Shown here one piece after another: positions 37,601-45,400 of a DNA stretch of 64,000 bases. The number at the start of each line of letters is the position of its first letter. Position 1 is the first letter of the stretch. The notes beneath the pieces are model-generated. The model searched no databases. It had not been told where the DNA came from and saw only the letters and a list, made by a program, of their open reading frames with translations. Location of the stretch: contig CANPTH010000010.1 of the NCBI GenBank assembly GCA_947576945.1, positions 1 through 64,000 of the forward strand. Reading direction: 5' to 3'. Source of the stretch: an uncultured Lachnospiraceae bacterium (lineage in GTDB: Bacteria; Bacillota; Clostridia; Lachnospirales; Lachnospiraceae). The translations under genes and the position numbers were made by a program.

Positions 37601-38709
37601 AGACGTATAAAGCGACGGCGCTTCCCGCTGCCGCCAGCAACAGGAAAGTAACATGGTCATTACTGCGCGGATCTGAGGAAGTGACTGCACAGCGGGCGAG
37701 AGAACTCGGTGTGAGTATTAACGCTTCCAGCGGTAAGGTAACAGCAACTTCGAAGGCGGCGCCGGGTTCCTATACAGTCAGGGCTGTTGCACGGGACGGA
37801 AGCGGAATCAGCGCGGACAGACAGATTAAGATTGTTACAGGTTCGATCACCGGGATTGCTTTTACGAAGAAGGAGTACAATAAAGTGACTCTTTTCAGGA
37901 AAAAGCAGACTTACAGCACACCGGTTTCAACAGAGATCTATGCCGAGATAAAAGGGACGGATGATGCGGATCTGGATGCCTATGAGGTGACAAACAGCAA
38001 TCCGGGGATTGCGGAGGTGACTTCGACGCAAAAAGACGGAAACCTTGCGTTGACGATCAGGGCAACCGGGACGGCAGCAGGTAAGAGCGTGATTACAATC
38101 AAGGCTACGGACGGCTCCAACAAGAAACAGAGTTGTACAGTCACGGTCAAAAACCCTGTCTCCGGAATTAGAATAGCGCCTTCCGGCGGAAGTACACAGT
38201 ATTTAGCCAAAGGAAAAAAACTGCAGATGAAAGCCGTCGTAGAGACAGAGAACGGTGCGGTATCCAGCAAAGGCGTAAAATGGGAGATCTATGGCGTCAA
38301 AGGGGTGAGCATATCATCGAGCGGCAGAATTAAGGCCGGCAGGAATGCGACAACCGGCTATTGCAGCGTTTATGCTACCGCGAAAGACGGCAGCGGCGTG
38401 ATGGCTTCATATTCCATATATGTCGTAACTCCGACAACGTGGATTAAACTGTATAACAATGGATATCTGTCTACAAAGAAAAAAATCCGGATCAATCGAG
38501 GACGGGTGTATTCTATGAATGTTGATTCGGACAGTATGCTTAACAGCTACTCTGTCTCATCTTCAAACCCGGCAGTGGTATCCGGTTCCTTTAATAATCC
38601 TGACAGGGTCCTGAAGATCATGGGAAACAAGAAAGGATCTGCCACGATTACCGTGAAGGCGCTGGATGGCAGCGGGAAGAAGGTAAAATACCGGTTTACG
38701 GTGAGGTAG
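34681..38709 (+). CDS. Secreted subtilisin-like protease 2 (S8) with Ig-like stalk
   Basis: 1342 residues from ATG 34681 (site GGAGGAAAGG). Same plan as the preceding gene: signal peptide, acidic Glu/Asp/Thr/Gly-rich stretch to about 195, box MSSDYRLTSEQ, propeptide-like domain (from Phe249, FAQTQEEAELIAEAY), catalytic domain with Asp425, His450 (HGHGTHVAG) and Ser603 (GTSMACP), chitobiase-C-terminal-like domain and Big2 repeats. A further acidic insert of about 70 residues separates propeptide and protease. It lies in the same operon as protease 1 and is a diverged duplicate rather than a recent copy. Confidence 0.9.
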   Translation: MKKYRRGSRRWAALLLAAMLAAEPVGVQSTVYAVESGTENMIIPEADADSAGQAEESETADAENAEEKAGEETNSEIPDADNIEEDGDGNTETDDSGNQESEETEENPGTESGETEGGEEGPDTEEGSGSENTDGEEKNESGSEEPDTDEKEPEGEDPADTEGSEEPEDSEETEDTENAEDEEAEGDEKSLAETEESKEKILDSFTEMSSDYRLTSEQIEGKRDLAVHLDEISEYQEGIDYVKGQVITFAQTQEEAELIAEAYNARIAQFEYGILTLQLQEEDTVNKAMRAAAAEEINLPAVWPNYYRYAFGEITEEQGVASGDSSEDMQDHSEEGISGTDEDAEDYIEIETWEYETEEDGEAGRIDNSEELSGPGDDYLEAMGYNDPYLQSTSYSYQYHHTVIGSAYAWAAGSTGKGIKVAVLDTGVKNQTEVSVTDIYKKGNNDSHGHGTHVAGIIGARANGLMGVGVAPDVTLYSGCVLPNGYGTDADIMGGFRAAKNRNVDIINMSLGGIGYNGSFQTVINEAYKQGIAVFVAAGNDGGTNYQYPACYDNVISVAATNESNGRAYFSNYGNKVDLSAPGVDIWSTGRNDSGYVRKSGTSMACPVAAGEAAVILSGNAEIRNKKGKARVDALESLMKSSAVKAGSGMGAGITMLPKALQLNTAAAKPAAPDIRLIPDSASAAQRVRVVIDAPGNVKVYYTTDGQNPAFRNGLPGDGSIQYSQQFTVSDQAKATIKAIAVNESGVSSAVRSVTYTLKPYVSSINISGVQQIAQGKSVQLKAEVLPAYAANKKVIWELYTADGRKIDSKTDAELAREVGVSISSGGKVTASGKAKTGSYDVTATSRDDRGRSSTYRITVIDTVNIESVKLTTSKLSLTLPDDAAYNLGACLEGKCKDGTTPSVSDFKWNSSNETVAKVSESGIVTALRPGKATITALANDSSGRKAACTVTVLQQVTEITISDYNKIAVGKSQTYKATALPAAASNRKVTWSLLRGSEEVTAQRARELGVSINASSGKVTATSKAAPGSYTVRAVARDGSGISADRQIKIVTGSITGIAFTKKEYNKVTLFRKKQTYSTPVSTEIYAEIKGTDDADLDAYEVTNSNPGIAEVTSTQKDGNLALTIRATGTAAGKSVITIKATDGSNKKQSCTVTVKNPVSGIRIAPSGGSTQYLAKGKKLQMKAVVETENGAVSSKGVKWEIYGVKGVSISSSGRIKAGRNATTGYCSVYATAKDGSGVMASYSIYVVTPTTWIKLYNNGYLSTKKKIRINRGRVYSMNVDSDSMLNSYSVSSSNPAVVSGSFNNPDRVLKIMGNKKGSATITVKALDGSGKKVKYRFTVR

Positions 38710-38866
38710 TTTTTATGGTGATGAAGTCGTGCGGCGCAGCGTCAGCAATGGAGAAAGATGATCTGCCGGCATAGATATATATTAAAGTGGAAAGATACTT
38801 CAGTACATGGAAAGTTATTCCATTTTGATTAGTTTTTGCAATTTAATATTCATTTTAAAAAAAGTA

Positions 38867-38875
38867 TGGTATAAT
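38867..38875 (+). promoter_or_regulatory. Extended -10 promoter of the propeptide-like gene
   Basis: TGGTATAAT gives a perfect TATAAT (38870-38875) with the TGn extension, and no good -35. It lies about 60 bp before the ATG at 38936, so the small protein and protease 3 can be transcribed independently of proteases 1 and 2. Confidence 0.55.
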
Positions 38876-38935
38876 ATTATGTGCATTTAGGCGGGTGTGA
38901 TTGCTGTAAGGATACCTGCCTGGAAAGGTTGGGAA

Positions 38936-39343
38936 ATGAATAAGAAAGTGATGGTTGTTGGTATTGTGGTCATTATCGCTGCCGCAGGTTTTATGGCAGG
39001 ATGGTATGTGTTGTCCTGTTATATGGGAATCGGTCCGGTTTTTCCATTTCTACCTGAGAAAGAAGTCAGTATGGAGAATCTGCAGGAAGAAAAAACAGAT
39101 CTGGTTGCAGAAGAAAAAGCAGATCTGGTTGCAGAAGAACAACTGATGGCATTGGTAGAGACAGAAGAGGAGGCAGAGAGCATCGCGGAGCAGTATGGGA
39201 TTGAGCTTACGTCTTTTTCTGAGGGAGTAGCAGTCTATAAGACGGAAGAGAATCCGGCGGATGTGATTGCCAGAGGGCAGGATAACGGGTATCCGCAATT
39301 GTTCATGAATCTGCAGCGCAGGACAATGTTGAATACCAATTAA
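38936..39343 (+). CDS. Membrane-anchored protein with a stand-alone subtilase-propeptide-like domain
   Basis: 135 residues from ATG 38936 (site AAAGGTTGGG). A basic N-terminus (MNKK) and a membrane helix at about 5-27 predict an external C-terminal part. After a Glu-rich linker with a tandem TDLVAEEK/ADLVAEEQ duplication, residues 69-128 align with the propeptide regions of the three neighbouring proteases: EEAESIAEQY here versus EEAELIARAY, EEAELIAEAY and EEAELIAAAY, followed by the F-x-x-GVAVY strand and a final P-L-x-N. No protease domain follows. Protease 3 begins 63 bp downstream, so the two are probably cotranscribed. A role as inhibitor, chaperone or protection factor is inferred. Confidence 0.75.
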   Translation: MNKKVMVVGIVVIIAAAGFMAGWYVLSCYMGIGPVFPFLPEKEVSMENLQEEKTDLVAEEKADLVAEEQLMALVETEEEAESIAEQYGIELTSFSEGVAVYKTEENPADVIARGQDNGYPQLFMNLQRRTMLNTN

Positions 39344-39406
39344 CCGTTTCACATATAGGGGTTCCAGAATAAGGGGAAGGACGCCCAGAATAAAAGGAGG
39401 AAGGAC

Positions 39407-42400
39407 ATGAGAGCAAGGAAGAAATTCAGCAAACGATTATTGGCATTATTATTGTCAGCAGTAATGATCGTAGAACCTGCGGGAAGTTCAATAATCGTTC
39501 ATGCAACAGAGGCAGATGCTGAACTGACAGAAGCAGAGGGAACTGAAGGTGCAGGTGGACAGACGGATGCGGGAACACCTGAAAGTGCAGAGGAAGAAAA
39601 TAAGGACAGTACTTCTGAAGAGCAGGGAAATGGCGAAAGCAATCCTGAAGATCAGGGAAGTGAAGAAAGCGGAGAAAAGCCGTCCGACAATCAGCAGGAA
39701 GAAACCGAGAACCAGAATCCTGAGGATCAGGAAGGAACCGAGAACCAGAATCCCGAGGATCAGGAAGGAACCGAGAATCAGAATCCTGAGGATCAGGAAG
39801 GAACTGAGAACCAGAATCCGGATGACCAGATCACGGATGAGGAAGAGCCTGGAGAAGAAGGCGATGAGGCTGAGGATTCCGAAGAGGAAGACGAAGAAGC
39901 AGAGGACGAAGAGGAGAAGGAAGAGAATACTGATACAAAGGAAAGCTTTTCCATGCCTTCTGATTATGAGCTGACGTCCAGACAGAAGCAGATGAAAGCA
40001 GCGCTTGCAGCAAGCATGAGTGATTTTGATGATTCGGCAGAAGGCGTACAGTATGCAGAGAGAGAGGTATTTACTTTTGCCGACAGCCGTGAAGAGGCAG
40101 AACTGATAGCCGCGGCATATCATGCAGAGCTTATAGAGTATGATGAAGGAATTGCGGTTTTGAAGCTGCAGGCTGGGGCTGCTGTAGGGGAAGCGCTGCG
40201 TGCGGCGGCATCGGCTGACAACAATCTTCCGGCGGTATATGCGAATTATTACCGGTATATCCATGTGGAAGAACAGCAGAATGTTCCGGCGCTGGATATC
40301 ACAGAGGAAGAGTTTGATTTAGAAGGATATACCTTTGTGGATCCGGAGACAGAGGAACCTGGCATAGAGGCATATATGCAGGCAGTGGAAGCGCTTGGTG
40401 AGCCGAACATGGCTTATGACAGCAACTATTATCAGTGGCAGCATGTGAATGTCGGCTCCGTATATGCGTGGGATGCAGGCTATAAGGGAAGCGGCGTTAA
40501 AGTTGCCGTGTTGGACAGCGGCGTATCGGGTAATGCAGATGTGACACCGATCGTAAATATTAATAAGACCGATGAGGCAGACGCAAATGACGGTAATGGA
40601 CACGGGACGCATGTGGCAGGTATTATTGCGGCACAATTGAATGGTCAAGGGGGCGCAGGTATTGCTCCTGAGGCGCAGATTGTGAATGTCAGAGTACTGA
40701 ATAGCGCCGGAAGTGGAACGGATGCCTGGATTGCGCAGGGTGTACGGGCTGCAATAGCTGAAAAAGTAGATATCATCAATATGAGCCTGGGCGGTATTGG
40801 ATATTCTCCGGCAATGCAGGAAGTAGTGGACGAAGCATATAAGGCAGGCATTGCAGTTTTCGTATCGGCAGGTAATGACGGCGGTACTAATATGTGCTAT
40901 CCGGCAGCGTGTGACAATGTTATCTGTGTTGGAGCAACTGACAGTAATAATCAGAGAGCAAGCTTTTCGAATTACGGAGCCTGGGTTGATTTGAGCGCTC
41001 CGGGTGTGAGCATCTGGTCTACCGGTAATAATGGTGGTTTTGTGAATATGTCCGGTACCTCTCAGGCCTGCCCGGTAGCAGTAGGTGAAGCCGCAGTCAT
41101 TCTTTCTTCCGGCAAAGTATCCGGTACTGGTTCCGGCAGAGTAGACGAACTGGAAAATCTTATGAAGAGCAATGCTGTTTCGGTTGGCTCCGGTATGGGT
41201 AAGGGAATCACCAGCTTACCGAAGGTATTTAATCTCAGCACAGCAGTGACGAAGCCGGCAGCGCCGGAAATTGAAGTGAATGTCGCTGATGATAAGCAGA
41301 CCGTGTCTGTAACGATTAAGGCGCAGGCAGGAATGACGATTTACTATACAGATAATGGCAAGGCGCCGAGTTTTAAGAATGGCTCTGCTGGAGCTGGCAC
41401 AATTTGTGCGGAGACGAATCCGGTAATACTTCCTCCTTATGAAGGCCAGCAGAAGATCGTGATTTCCGCCATTGCAGTAAATGAGAGCGGCGTGCCCGGT
41501 AAAGTAACGAAAAAAACGATCGAGCTGAAGCCGTGGGTAACGGAACTTGAAATATCCGGTGTGTCCCAAATTGCCAGGAAGAAATCTGCGCAGTTGACAG
41601 CAGAGGTGGGACCGAGTTATGCGAAGGATAAGAGCCTTACCTGGAGCATTGACGGTAATCCTGCCGGCATTTCAGTAAATGCCAAGGGTAAAGTAACCGT
41701 AACAGCTTCTGCGAAAGCGGGAGATTATACGGTCAGAGTGGTGGCAAATGATCGAAAAGGACAGGAAGGGCAGGTTGAAGCTCTACATACAATAAAGGTT
41801 CTTGATTCCGAATACATTAAGTCTGCTAAGTTTGCAAAAACAAAGGATACGATCTCAATTGGCGGACAGCCGGAAACATATAATGTTCCGGAGAAGGGAC
41901 AGTTTACACCTGTAAAAAAACCGGAATATGTGGGAGAAGTATCAGCGGCTGATTTTGTTTGGAGCAGCAGCAACAAGGCGCTTGCGACTGTTGATAGATC
42001 ATCCGGTATTGTTACAGCGAAAGCGCCGGGAAATGTTAAGATTACTGCAACAGCGAATGACGGAAGCAATAAGAAGGCCGTATTTACGCTGACGATTAAG
42101 CAGTTGGCAACATCGATGACGATTACCGGTGATGATTATGTTGCGGCAGGTGCAAGCATTACTTTAAAAGCGGTAATAGGACCGGAGAAAGTCAGCAGTA
42201 AGAAAGTAGAATGGACTTCAAACAGACAGGATGTTTCCGTGAAGAACGGTGTAGTAAAACCTGGCGCGGGTGCATCTGGAGAGTGTATTATTACTGCAAC
42301 TGCAGCGGACGGAAGCCAGGTGGCCGGTACAAAAACAATTACCATAAAGAGCGGTAAAATCAGCGGCATTAAATTTGATAAGCGCAGCATAAGTATTTTA

Positions 42401-43351
42401 AGACCGACTGATAATGCCAGGAGTAGTGAAGAGGTCGTTGCGACGATAACAGGAAATGGAGACTGTGCCTGGAATGCATATACCTGCACAAGCAGTAATC
42501 CTGGAATTGCTACAGCAGCGGTAACAGATGCAAGTAAAGATGGAACTGTGAAATTGGCTGTAACTGCTACGGGTAAGGCGGTAGGTAAGACTACGATTAC
42601 GTTGATGGCGACAGATGGCAGTAAGAAGAAAGCAACCTGTAATGTGACAGTGACCAATCCGGTTTCCAAGATCAACATTAATCCGGCAGCAGGCAGCAGC
42701 AACTATGTTGCCAAAGGGAAAACTCTGCAGTTAAAGGCAGCGCTTGAATCGGAATATGGTATTGTTGGCAACAAGAAGGTAATCTGGGAACTGTATACGG
42801 CGACTTTAAATGGAAATAGTTTAATAATGGGGGATAAAGTTACTTCTGCAAATGCAGGCGAAGTAAAAGTATCAATATCCTCAAGCGGAAAGATCAAAGC
42901 TGAAAAGGACGCCGCTGAACAATTCATGGTTGTGCAGGCTACAGCCGCGGATAATGGCGGAGCCAGGGCAAGGTATGCAATAAGAGTGACAACGCCGGTG
43001 AAGAAGGTTGCGTTATATGGATATTTCAGTAGACCGAATGGTTTGCCGGCATATGAGGAATTAAATACCAAGTCGATTTATGTGTACGAACAGTTAACAG
43101 ATGGAGGAGCGTATACGCTTGATTTAATGTGTGACTTTGATCCGCAGACAGGGAAGTTCACGATGCCGGCAGGAGGCGTGATCGTTTCTTCATCAAATCC
43201 GAAGGTTATGTCTGCGACATTCGGTTATGATTCAGAAGGTTACCCGGTAGTGCGGATATCGGCAGACAACCCTGGTAATGCTACTATTACGGTTAAGGCA
43301 ATGGATGGTGGCAATGCACAGGTGAAGTTAAAGTTTAAAGTGGAAAAATAG
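39407..43351 (+). CDS. Secreted subtilisin-like protease 3 (S8) with Ig-like stalk
   Basis: 1314 residues from ATG 39407 behind GGAGGAAGG. Signal peptide (cleavage near VHA-TE), acidic Glu/Gln/Asn-rich stretch with NQNPEDQEGTE repeats to about 180, box MPSDYELTSRQ, propeptide-like domain (from Phe224, FADSREEAELIAAAY), catalytic domain with Asp370 (VLDSG), His399 (HGTHVAG) and Ser552 (GTSQACP), chitobiase-C-terminal-like domain (YYTDNGKAPSF) and Big2 repeats. The triad is complete. It follows the propeptide-like membrane protein and ends at a strong terminator. No anchor motif is seen. Confidence 0.9.
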   Translation: MRARKKFSKRLLALLLSAVMIVEPAGSSIIVHATEADAELTEAEGTEGAGGQTDAGTPESAEEENKDSTSEEQGNGESNPEDQGSEESGEKPSDNQQEETENQNPEDQEGTENQNPEDQEGTENQNPEDQEGTENQNPDDQITDEEEPGEEGDEAEDSEEEDEEAEDEEEKEENTDTKESFSMPSDYELTSRQKQMKAALAASMSDFDDSAEGVQYAEREVFTFADSREEAELIAAAYHAELIEYDEGIAVLKLQAGAAVGEALRAAASADNNLPAVYANYYRYIHVEEQQNVPALDITEEEFDLEGYTFVDPETEEPGIEAYMQAVEALGEPNMAYDSNYYQWQHVNVGSVYAWDAGYKGSGVKVAVLDSGVSGNADVTPIVNINKTDEADANDGNGHGTHVAGIIAAQLNGQGGAGIAPEAQIVNVRVLNSAGSGTDAWIAQGVRAAIAEKVDIINMSLGGIGYSPAMQEVVDEAYKAGIAVFVSAGNDGGTNMCYPAACDNVICVGATDSNNQRASFSNYGAWVDLSAPGVSIWSTGNNGGFVNMSGTSQACPVAVGEAAVILSSGKVSGTGSGRVDELENLMKSNAVSVGSGMGKGITSLPKVFNLSTAVTKPAAPEIEVNVADDKQTVSVTIKAQAGMTIYYTDNGKAPSFKNGSAGAGTICAETNPVILPPYEGQQKIVISAIAVNESGVPGKVTKKTIELKPWVTELEISGVSQIARKKSAQLTAEVGPSYAKDKSLTWSIDGNPAGISVNAKGKVTVTASAKAGDYTVRVVANDRKGQEGQVEALHTIKVLDSEYIKSAKFAKTKDTISIGGQPETYNVPEKGQFTPVKKPEYVGEVSAADFVWSSSNKALATVDRSSGIVTAKAPGNVKITATANDGSNKKAVFTLTIKQLATSMTITGDDYVAAGASITLKAVIGPEKVSSKKVEWTSNRQDVSVKNGVVKPGAGASGECIITATAADGSQVAGTKTITIKSGKISGIKFDKRSISILRPTDNARSSEEVVATITGNGDCAWNAYTCTSSNPGIATAAVTDASKDGTVKLAVTATGKAVGKTTITLMATDGSKKKATCNVTVTNPVSKININPAAGSSNYVAKGKTLQLKAALESEYGIVGNKKVIWELYTATLNGNSLIMGDKVTSANAGEVKVSISSSGKIKAEKDAAEQFMVVQATAADNGGARARYAIRVTTPVKKVALYGYFSRPNGLPAYEELNTKSIYVYEQLTDGGAYTLDLMCDFDPQTGKFTMPAGGVIVSSSNPKVMSATFGYDSEGYPVVRISADNPGNATITVKAMDGGNAQVKLKFKVEK
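39704..39823 (+). repeat. 33-bp tandem repeats encoding an acidic linker
   Basis: Units start at 39704, 39737, 39770 and 39803 (the last partial) and encode TENQNPEDQEG. They differ by single synonymous bases, indicating slippage-type expansion. Confidence 0.85.
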
Positions 43352-43401
43352 AGAGCGGCGAATAGGATTTAATAGTAACTGAATAATGTAGTTATGATAG
43401 A

Positions 43402-43446
43402 GGCAGCATTTGACCAGTGAATTGTGGATAAAATGCTGCCTTTTAT
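43402..43446 (+). terminator. Terminator after protease 3
   Basis: GGCAGCATTT pairs with AAATGCTGCC over 10 bp, followed by TTTTAT. Confidence 0.75.
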
Positions 43447-43467
43447 CTGACAGGGGGTGCGGTTTAG

Positions 43468-43617
43468 ATGATTGCTGCAATAAAGGACAAGCGTATTCCG
43501 GATCTGGACAGAATTGTAAATGAAGTGATAAGGTTGAAAAATCACACTGATGTGCTGATTTTTCAACTGCGAGTTTGTGCCGGAGCCACAAACTCGAAAT
43601 TGCAGAGCCAAATTTGA
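43468..43617 (+). CDS. Small hypothetical protein, possibly interrupted
   Basis: A 49-residue frame with a GGGGGTG site 9 bp upstream of ATG 43468. The first about 33 residues look like an amphipathic helical peptide (KDKRIPDLDRIVNEVIRLKNHTDVLIF); the last about 15 are encoded by the inverted repeats that follow. Together with the next small frame it may be one gene broken by that repeat. No function recognised. Confidence 0.3.
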   Translation: MIAAIKDKRIPDLDRIVNEVIRLKNHTDVLIFQLRVCAGATNSKLQSQI

Positions 43618-43628
43618 AATTTGGCTCG
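43570..43628. repeat. Pair of inverted repeats (REP-like)
   Basis: CGAGTTTGTG/CACAAACTCG (43570-43596) and GAGCCAAATTT/AAATTTGGCTC (43605-43627) form two adjacent hairpins, both without T-runs. The arrangement resembles a short palindromic mobile repeat; there is no second copy in this window. Confidence 0.5.
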
Positions 43629-43667
43629 CAGCCTCCGCAAAAAAACTGCTTCGGCATGGAGGTACAG

Positions 43668-43820
43668 ATGGAAGAATGGGAGGCTGCAGCGCAGCTTTTG
43701 CGGCTGTTAAAGAATGCTGGAAGAAATGAAGAGGCGGACCGTGCTGTTTTTGATGAAGCGTATCGGAAGCAGCTGTATCAGGAGTTTGGAGCTGCCGTTG
43801 CGGAAGTACATGCTGAATGA
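43668..43820 (+). CDS. Small hypothetical protein
   Basis: A 50-residue acidic helical frame with GGAGG 6 bp before ATG 43668. The pattern LLKNAGRNEEADRAVFDEAYRKQLYQEFG resembles small Lachnospiraceae hypothetical proteins ending in YRxxLYxEF. It may be the second half of the frame at 43468. Function unknown. Confidence 0.4.
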   Translation: MEEWEAAAQLLRLLKNAGRNEEADRAVFDEAYRKQLYQEFGAAVAEVHAE

Positions 43821-43861
43821 TATCTAATTCTTATAATTTCCTTAGTTTTGCAAAATCTGAG

Positions 43862-43890
43862 TGTACAGCTTTCCATTTTTCGGCTATAAT
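43862..43890 (+). promoter_or_regulatory. Promoter of the DUF3048 lipoprotein gene
   Basis: TGTACA (43862-43867) and a perfect TATAAT (43885-43890) are separated by 17 bp. Confidence 0.6.
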
Positions 43891-43989
43891 AAGAATGTTT
43901 TTTGACCGCATACTAATTAAGGATGTTTTGGTATGAGAAGATAAAGCAAAAGCATAACCGAAAAAGGGGAATGTGGAAAAGAGGTAAAG

Positions 43990-45228
43990 ATGTTACGGAG
44001 GAGAATTGTATTAGCGGGAATTACAGTATTATGCATGGCGGCAGGTCTGACAGGGTGCGGTAAAGATGAAGAACCGGTTCCTGTACCGGAGGTAGATGTT
44101 GTGGAAGAAGAGCCGGAACCGGAGATCGAGGAGGAGCCGGAAGAGGAAATACCTGAGATTACGACGGCATATCCCGTGATTGAGGAGCGGGTAAGTGAGA
44201 ATGGTAAGATTCAGAGTTATCTGACAGGAGAATGGACGGATGAGAAAATGGCAAACCGCAGGCCGATCGCGGTTATGATTCCCAACAATGCTCCGGCGCT
44301 TCCGCAATATGGCTTATCCAGAGCAGGTATTATCTATGAGGCGCCTGTAGAAGGACGCATCACCAGACTGATGGCGGTATTTGAGGATTTTGACGATCTG
44401 GACAGGATCGGGCCTGTGAGAAGCAGCCGTGATTATTATGTCTATGTCGCGATGGGATATGAAGCCATCTATTGTAACTGGGGGCTTGCCAGACCTTATG
44501 TTGAGGAATTGATCAACAGGCCGGAATATTATAATGTCAGCGAAGCGGTGGAAGGGATTCATAATCCTGCCAATGAAGCGTTCGGCAGAGTGAACCGGCC
44601 GGGATATGCCAAGGAGTTCACGGGATATGTTATCGTGGACGGTGTGTTCGAGGCAGTGGAAAGACTCGGGTATGACTGGAATTATGATGATAAATATGTA
44701 CCGCCGTTCCTGTTCGCAGCAGATGATGTGACGGCGGATTATGCGGAGAAGGAAGATGCCATTCTGGTATATCCGGGTGGTAAGTCGGGCAAAAATGCCG
44801 GAGGCTACGGAGCCTATCATCCATATTTTGAATATCATGAGGACGACCATCTGTACTATCGGTATCAGGATGGCAAGAAGCAGATCGACGAGTATAATAA
44901 CGAGCAGCTTGCCGTCAGCAATATTGTCTTCCAGTATTGTCATGGCGAAGTGCGGGATTCCCATGATTATCTTGCCTTCGGTGTGCACGGCGAAGGCGAT
45001 GCCATAGTCTTTACCAATGGCAAAGCCATTAAAGGGACATGGAAGCGTTACGACGGTGATTTTACTCCGGCAAAGTTCTATGATGAGAACGGGGAAGAGA
45101 TCATCTTTAATCAGGGTAAGACCTGGATTTGCAATATCTGGCAGGAATACGGGGAGTATGTAGAGTATGGTAAGGATGATACAAGCCTGACTACGCCGGA
45201 TATGCCGTCTGTGAAAGCAGCAGAATAA
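43990..45228 (+). CDS. DUF3048 (YerB-like) lipoprotein
   Basis: A 412-residue exported lipoprotein. Signal peptide ending in the lipobox LTGC (Cys about 23), a Glu/Pro-rich linker (about 28-58), then a two-part DUF3048 region: RRPIAVMIPNN, GPVRSSRDYYV, a central segment, and the C-terminal QKxxxNIVFQY-like part (AVSNIVFQYCH, GKTWICNIW). The biochemical role of this family is unknown; a cell-envelope role is likely from its location. ATG 43990 follows GAGGTAA. Promoter and terminator define a single gene. Confidence 0.9.
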   Translation: MLRRRIVLAGITVLCMAAGLTGCGKDEEPVPVPEVDVVEEEPEPEIEEEPEEEIPEITTAYPVIEERVSENGKIQSYLTGEWTDEKMANRRPIAVMIPNNAPALPQYGLSRAGIIYEAPVEGRITRLMAVFEDFDDLDRIGPVRSSRDYYVYVAMGYEAIYCNWGLARPYVEELINRPEYYNVSEAVEGIHNPANEAFGRVNRPGYAKEFTGYVIVDGVFEAVERLGYDWNYDDKYVPPFLFAADDVTADYAEKEDAILVYPGGKSGKNAGGYGAYHPYFEYHEDDHLYYRYQDGKKQIDEYNNEQLAVSNIVFQYCHGEVRDSHDYLAFGVHGEGDAIVFTNGKAIKGTWKRYDGDFTPAKFYDENGEEIIFNQGKTWICNIWQEYGEYVEYGKDDTSLTTPDMPSVKAAE

Positions 45229-45253
45229 CAGGATTGATGAAGAGCAAGATGAA

Positions 45254-45296
45254 GCAGCATCCGGCTGAGACAATATCGGTCTGGATGCTGTTTTTG
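45254..45296 (+). terminator. Terminator of the DUF3048 gene
   Basis: CAGCATCC pairs with GGATGCTG, extended by weaker inner pairs, followed by TTTTT. Confidence 0.75.
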
Positions 45297-45318
45297 GCGT
45301 CCTGCATTTATTTTCGAG

Positions 45319-45347
45319 TATACACCCTTTAGAGTTTCGGGTATAAT
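45319..45347 (+). promoter_or_regulatory. Promoter of the prmA gene
   Basis: TATACA and TATAAT with a 17-bp spacer. The -10 and start-site region (TATAATAAGAATG) is identical to that of the DUF3048 promoter. Confidence 0.5.
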
Positions 45348-45400
45348 AAGAATGCTGATCTGCATGGCACAGTATTGGAGAAGGAGGCAGGTGCATCAAT

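Noticed and set aside
30370-43351. Possible lantibiotic-leader protease or bacteriocin cluster
   Set aside because: No precursor peptide, modification enzyme or ABC transporter is present; the proteases carry Ig-like stalks unlike leader peptidases.
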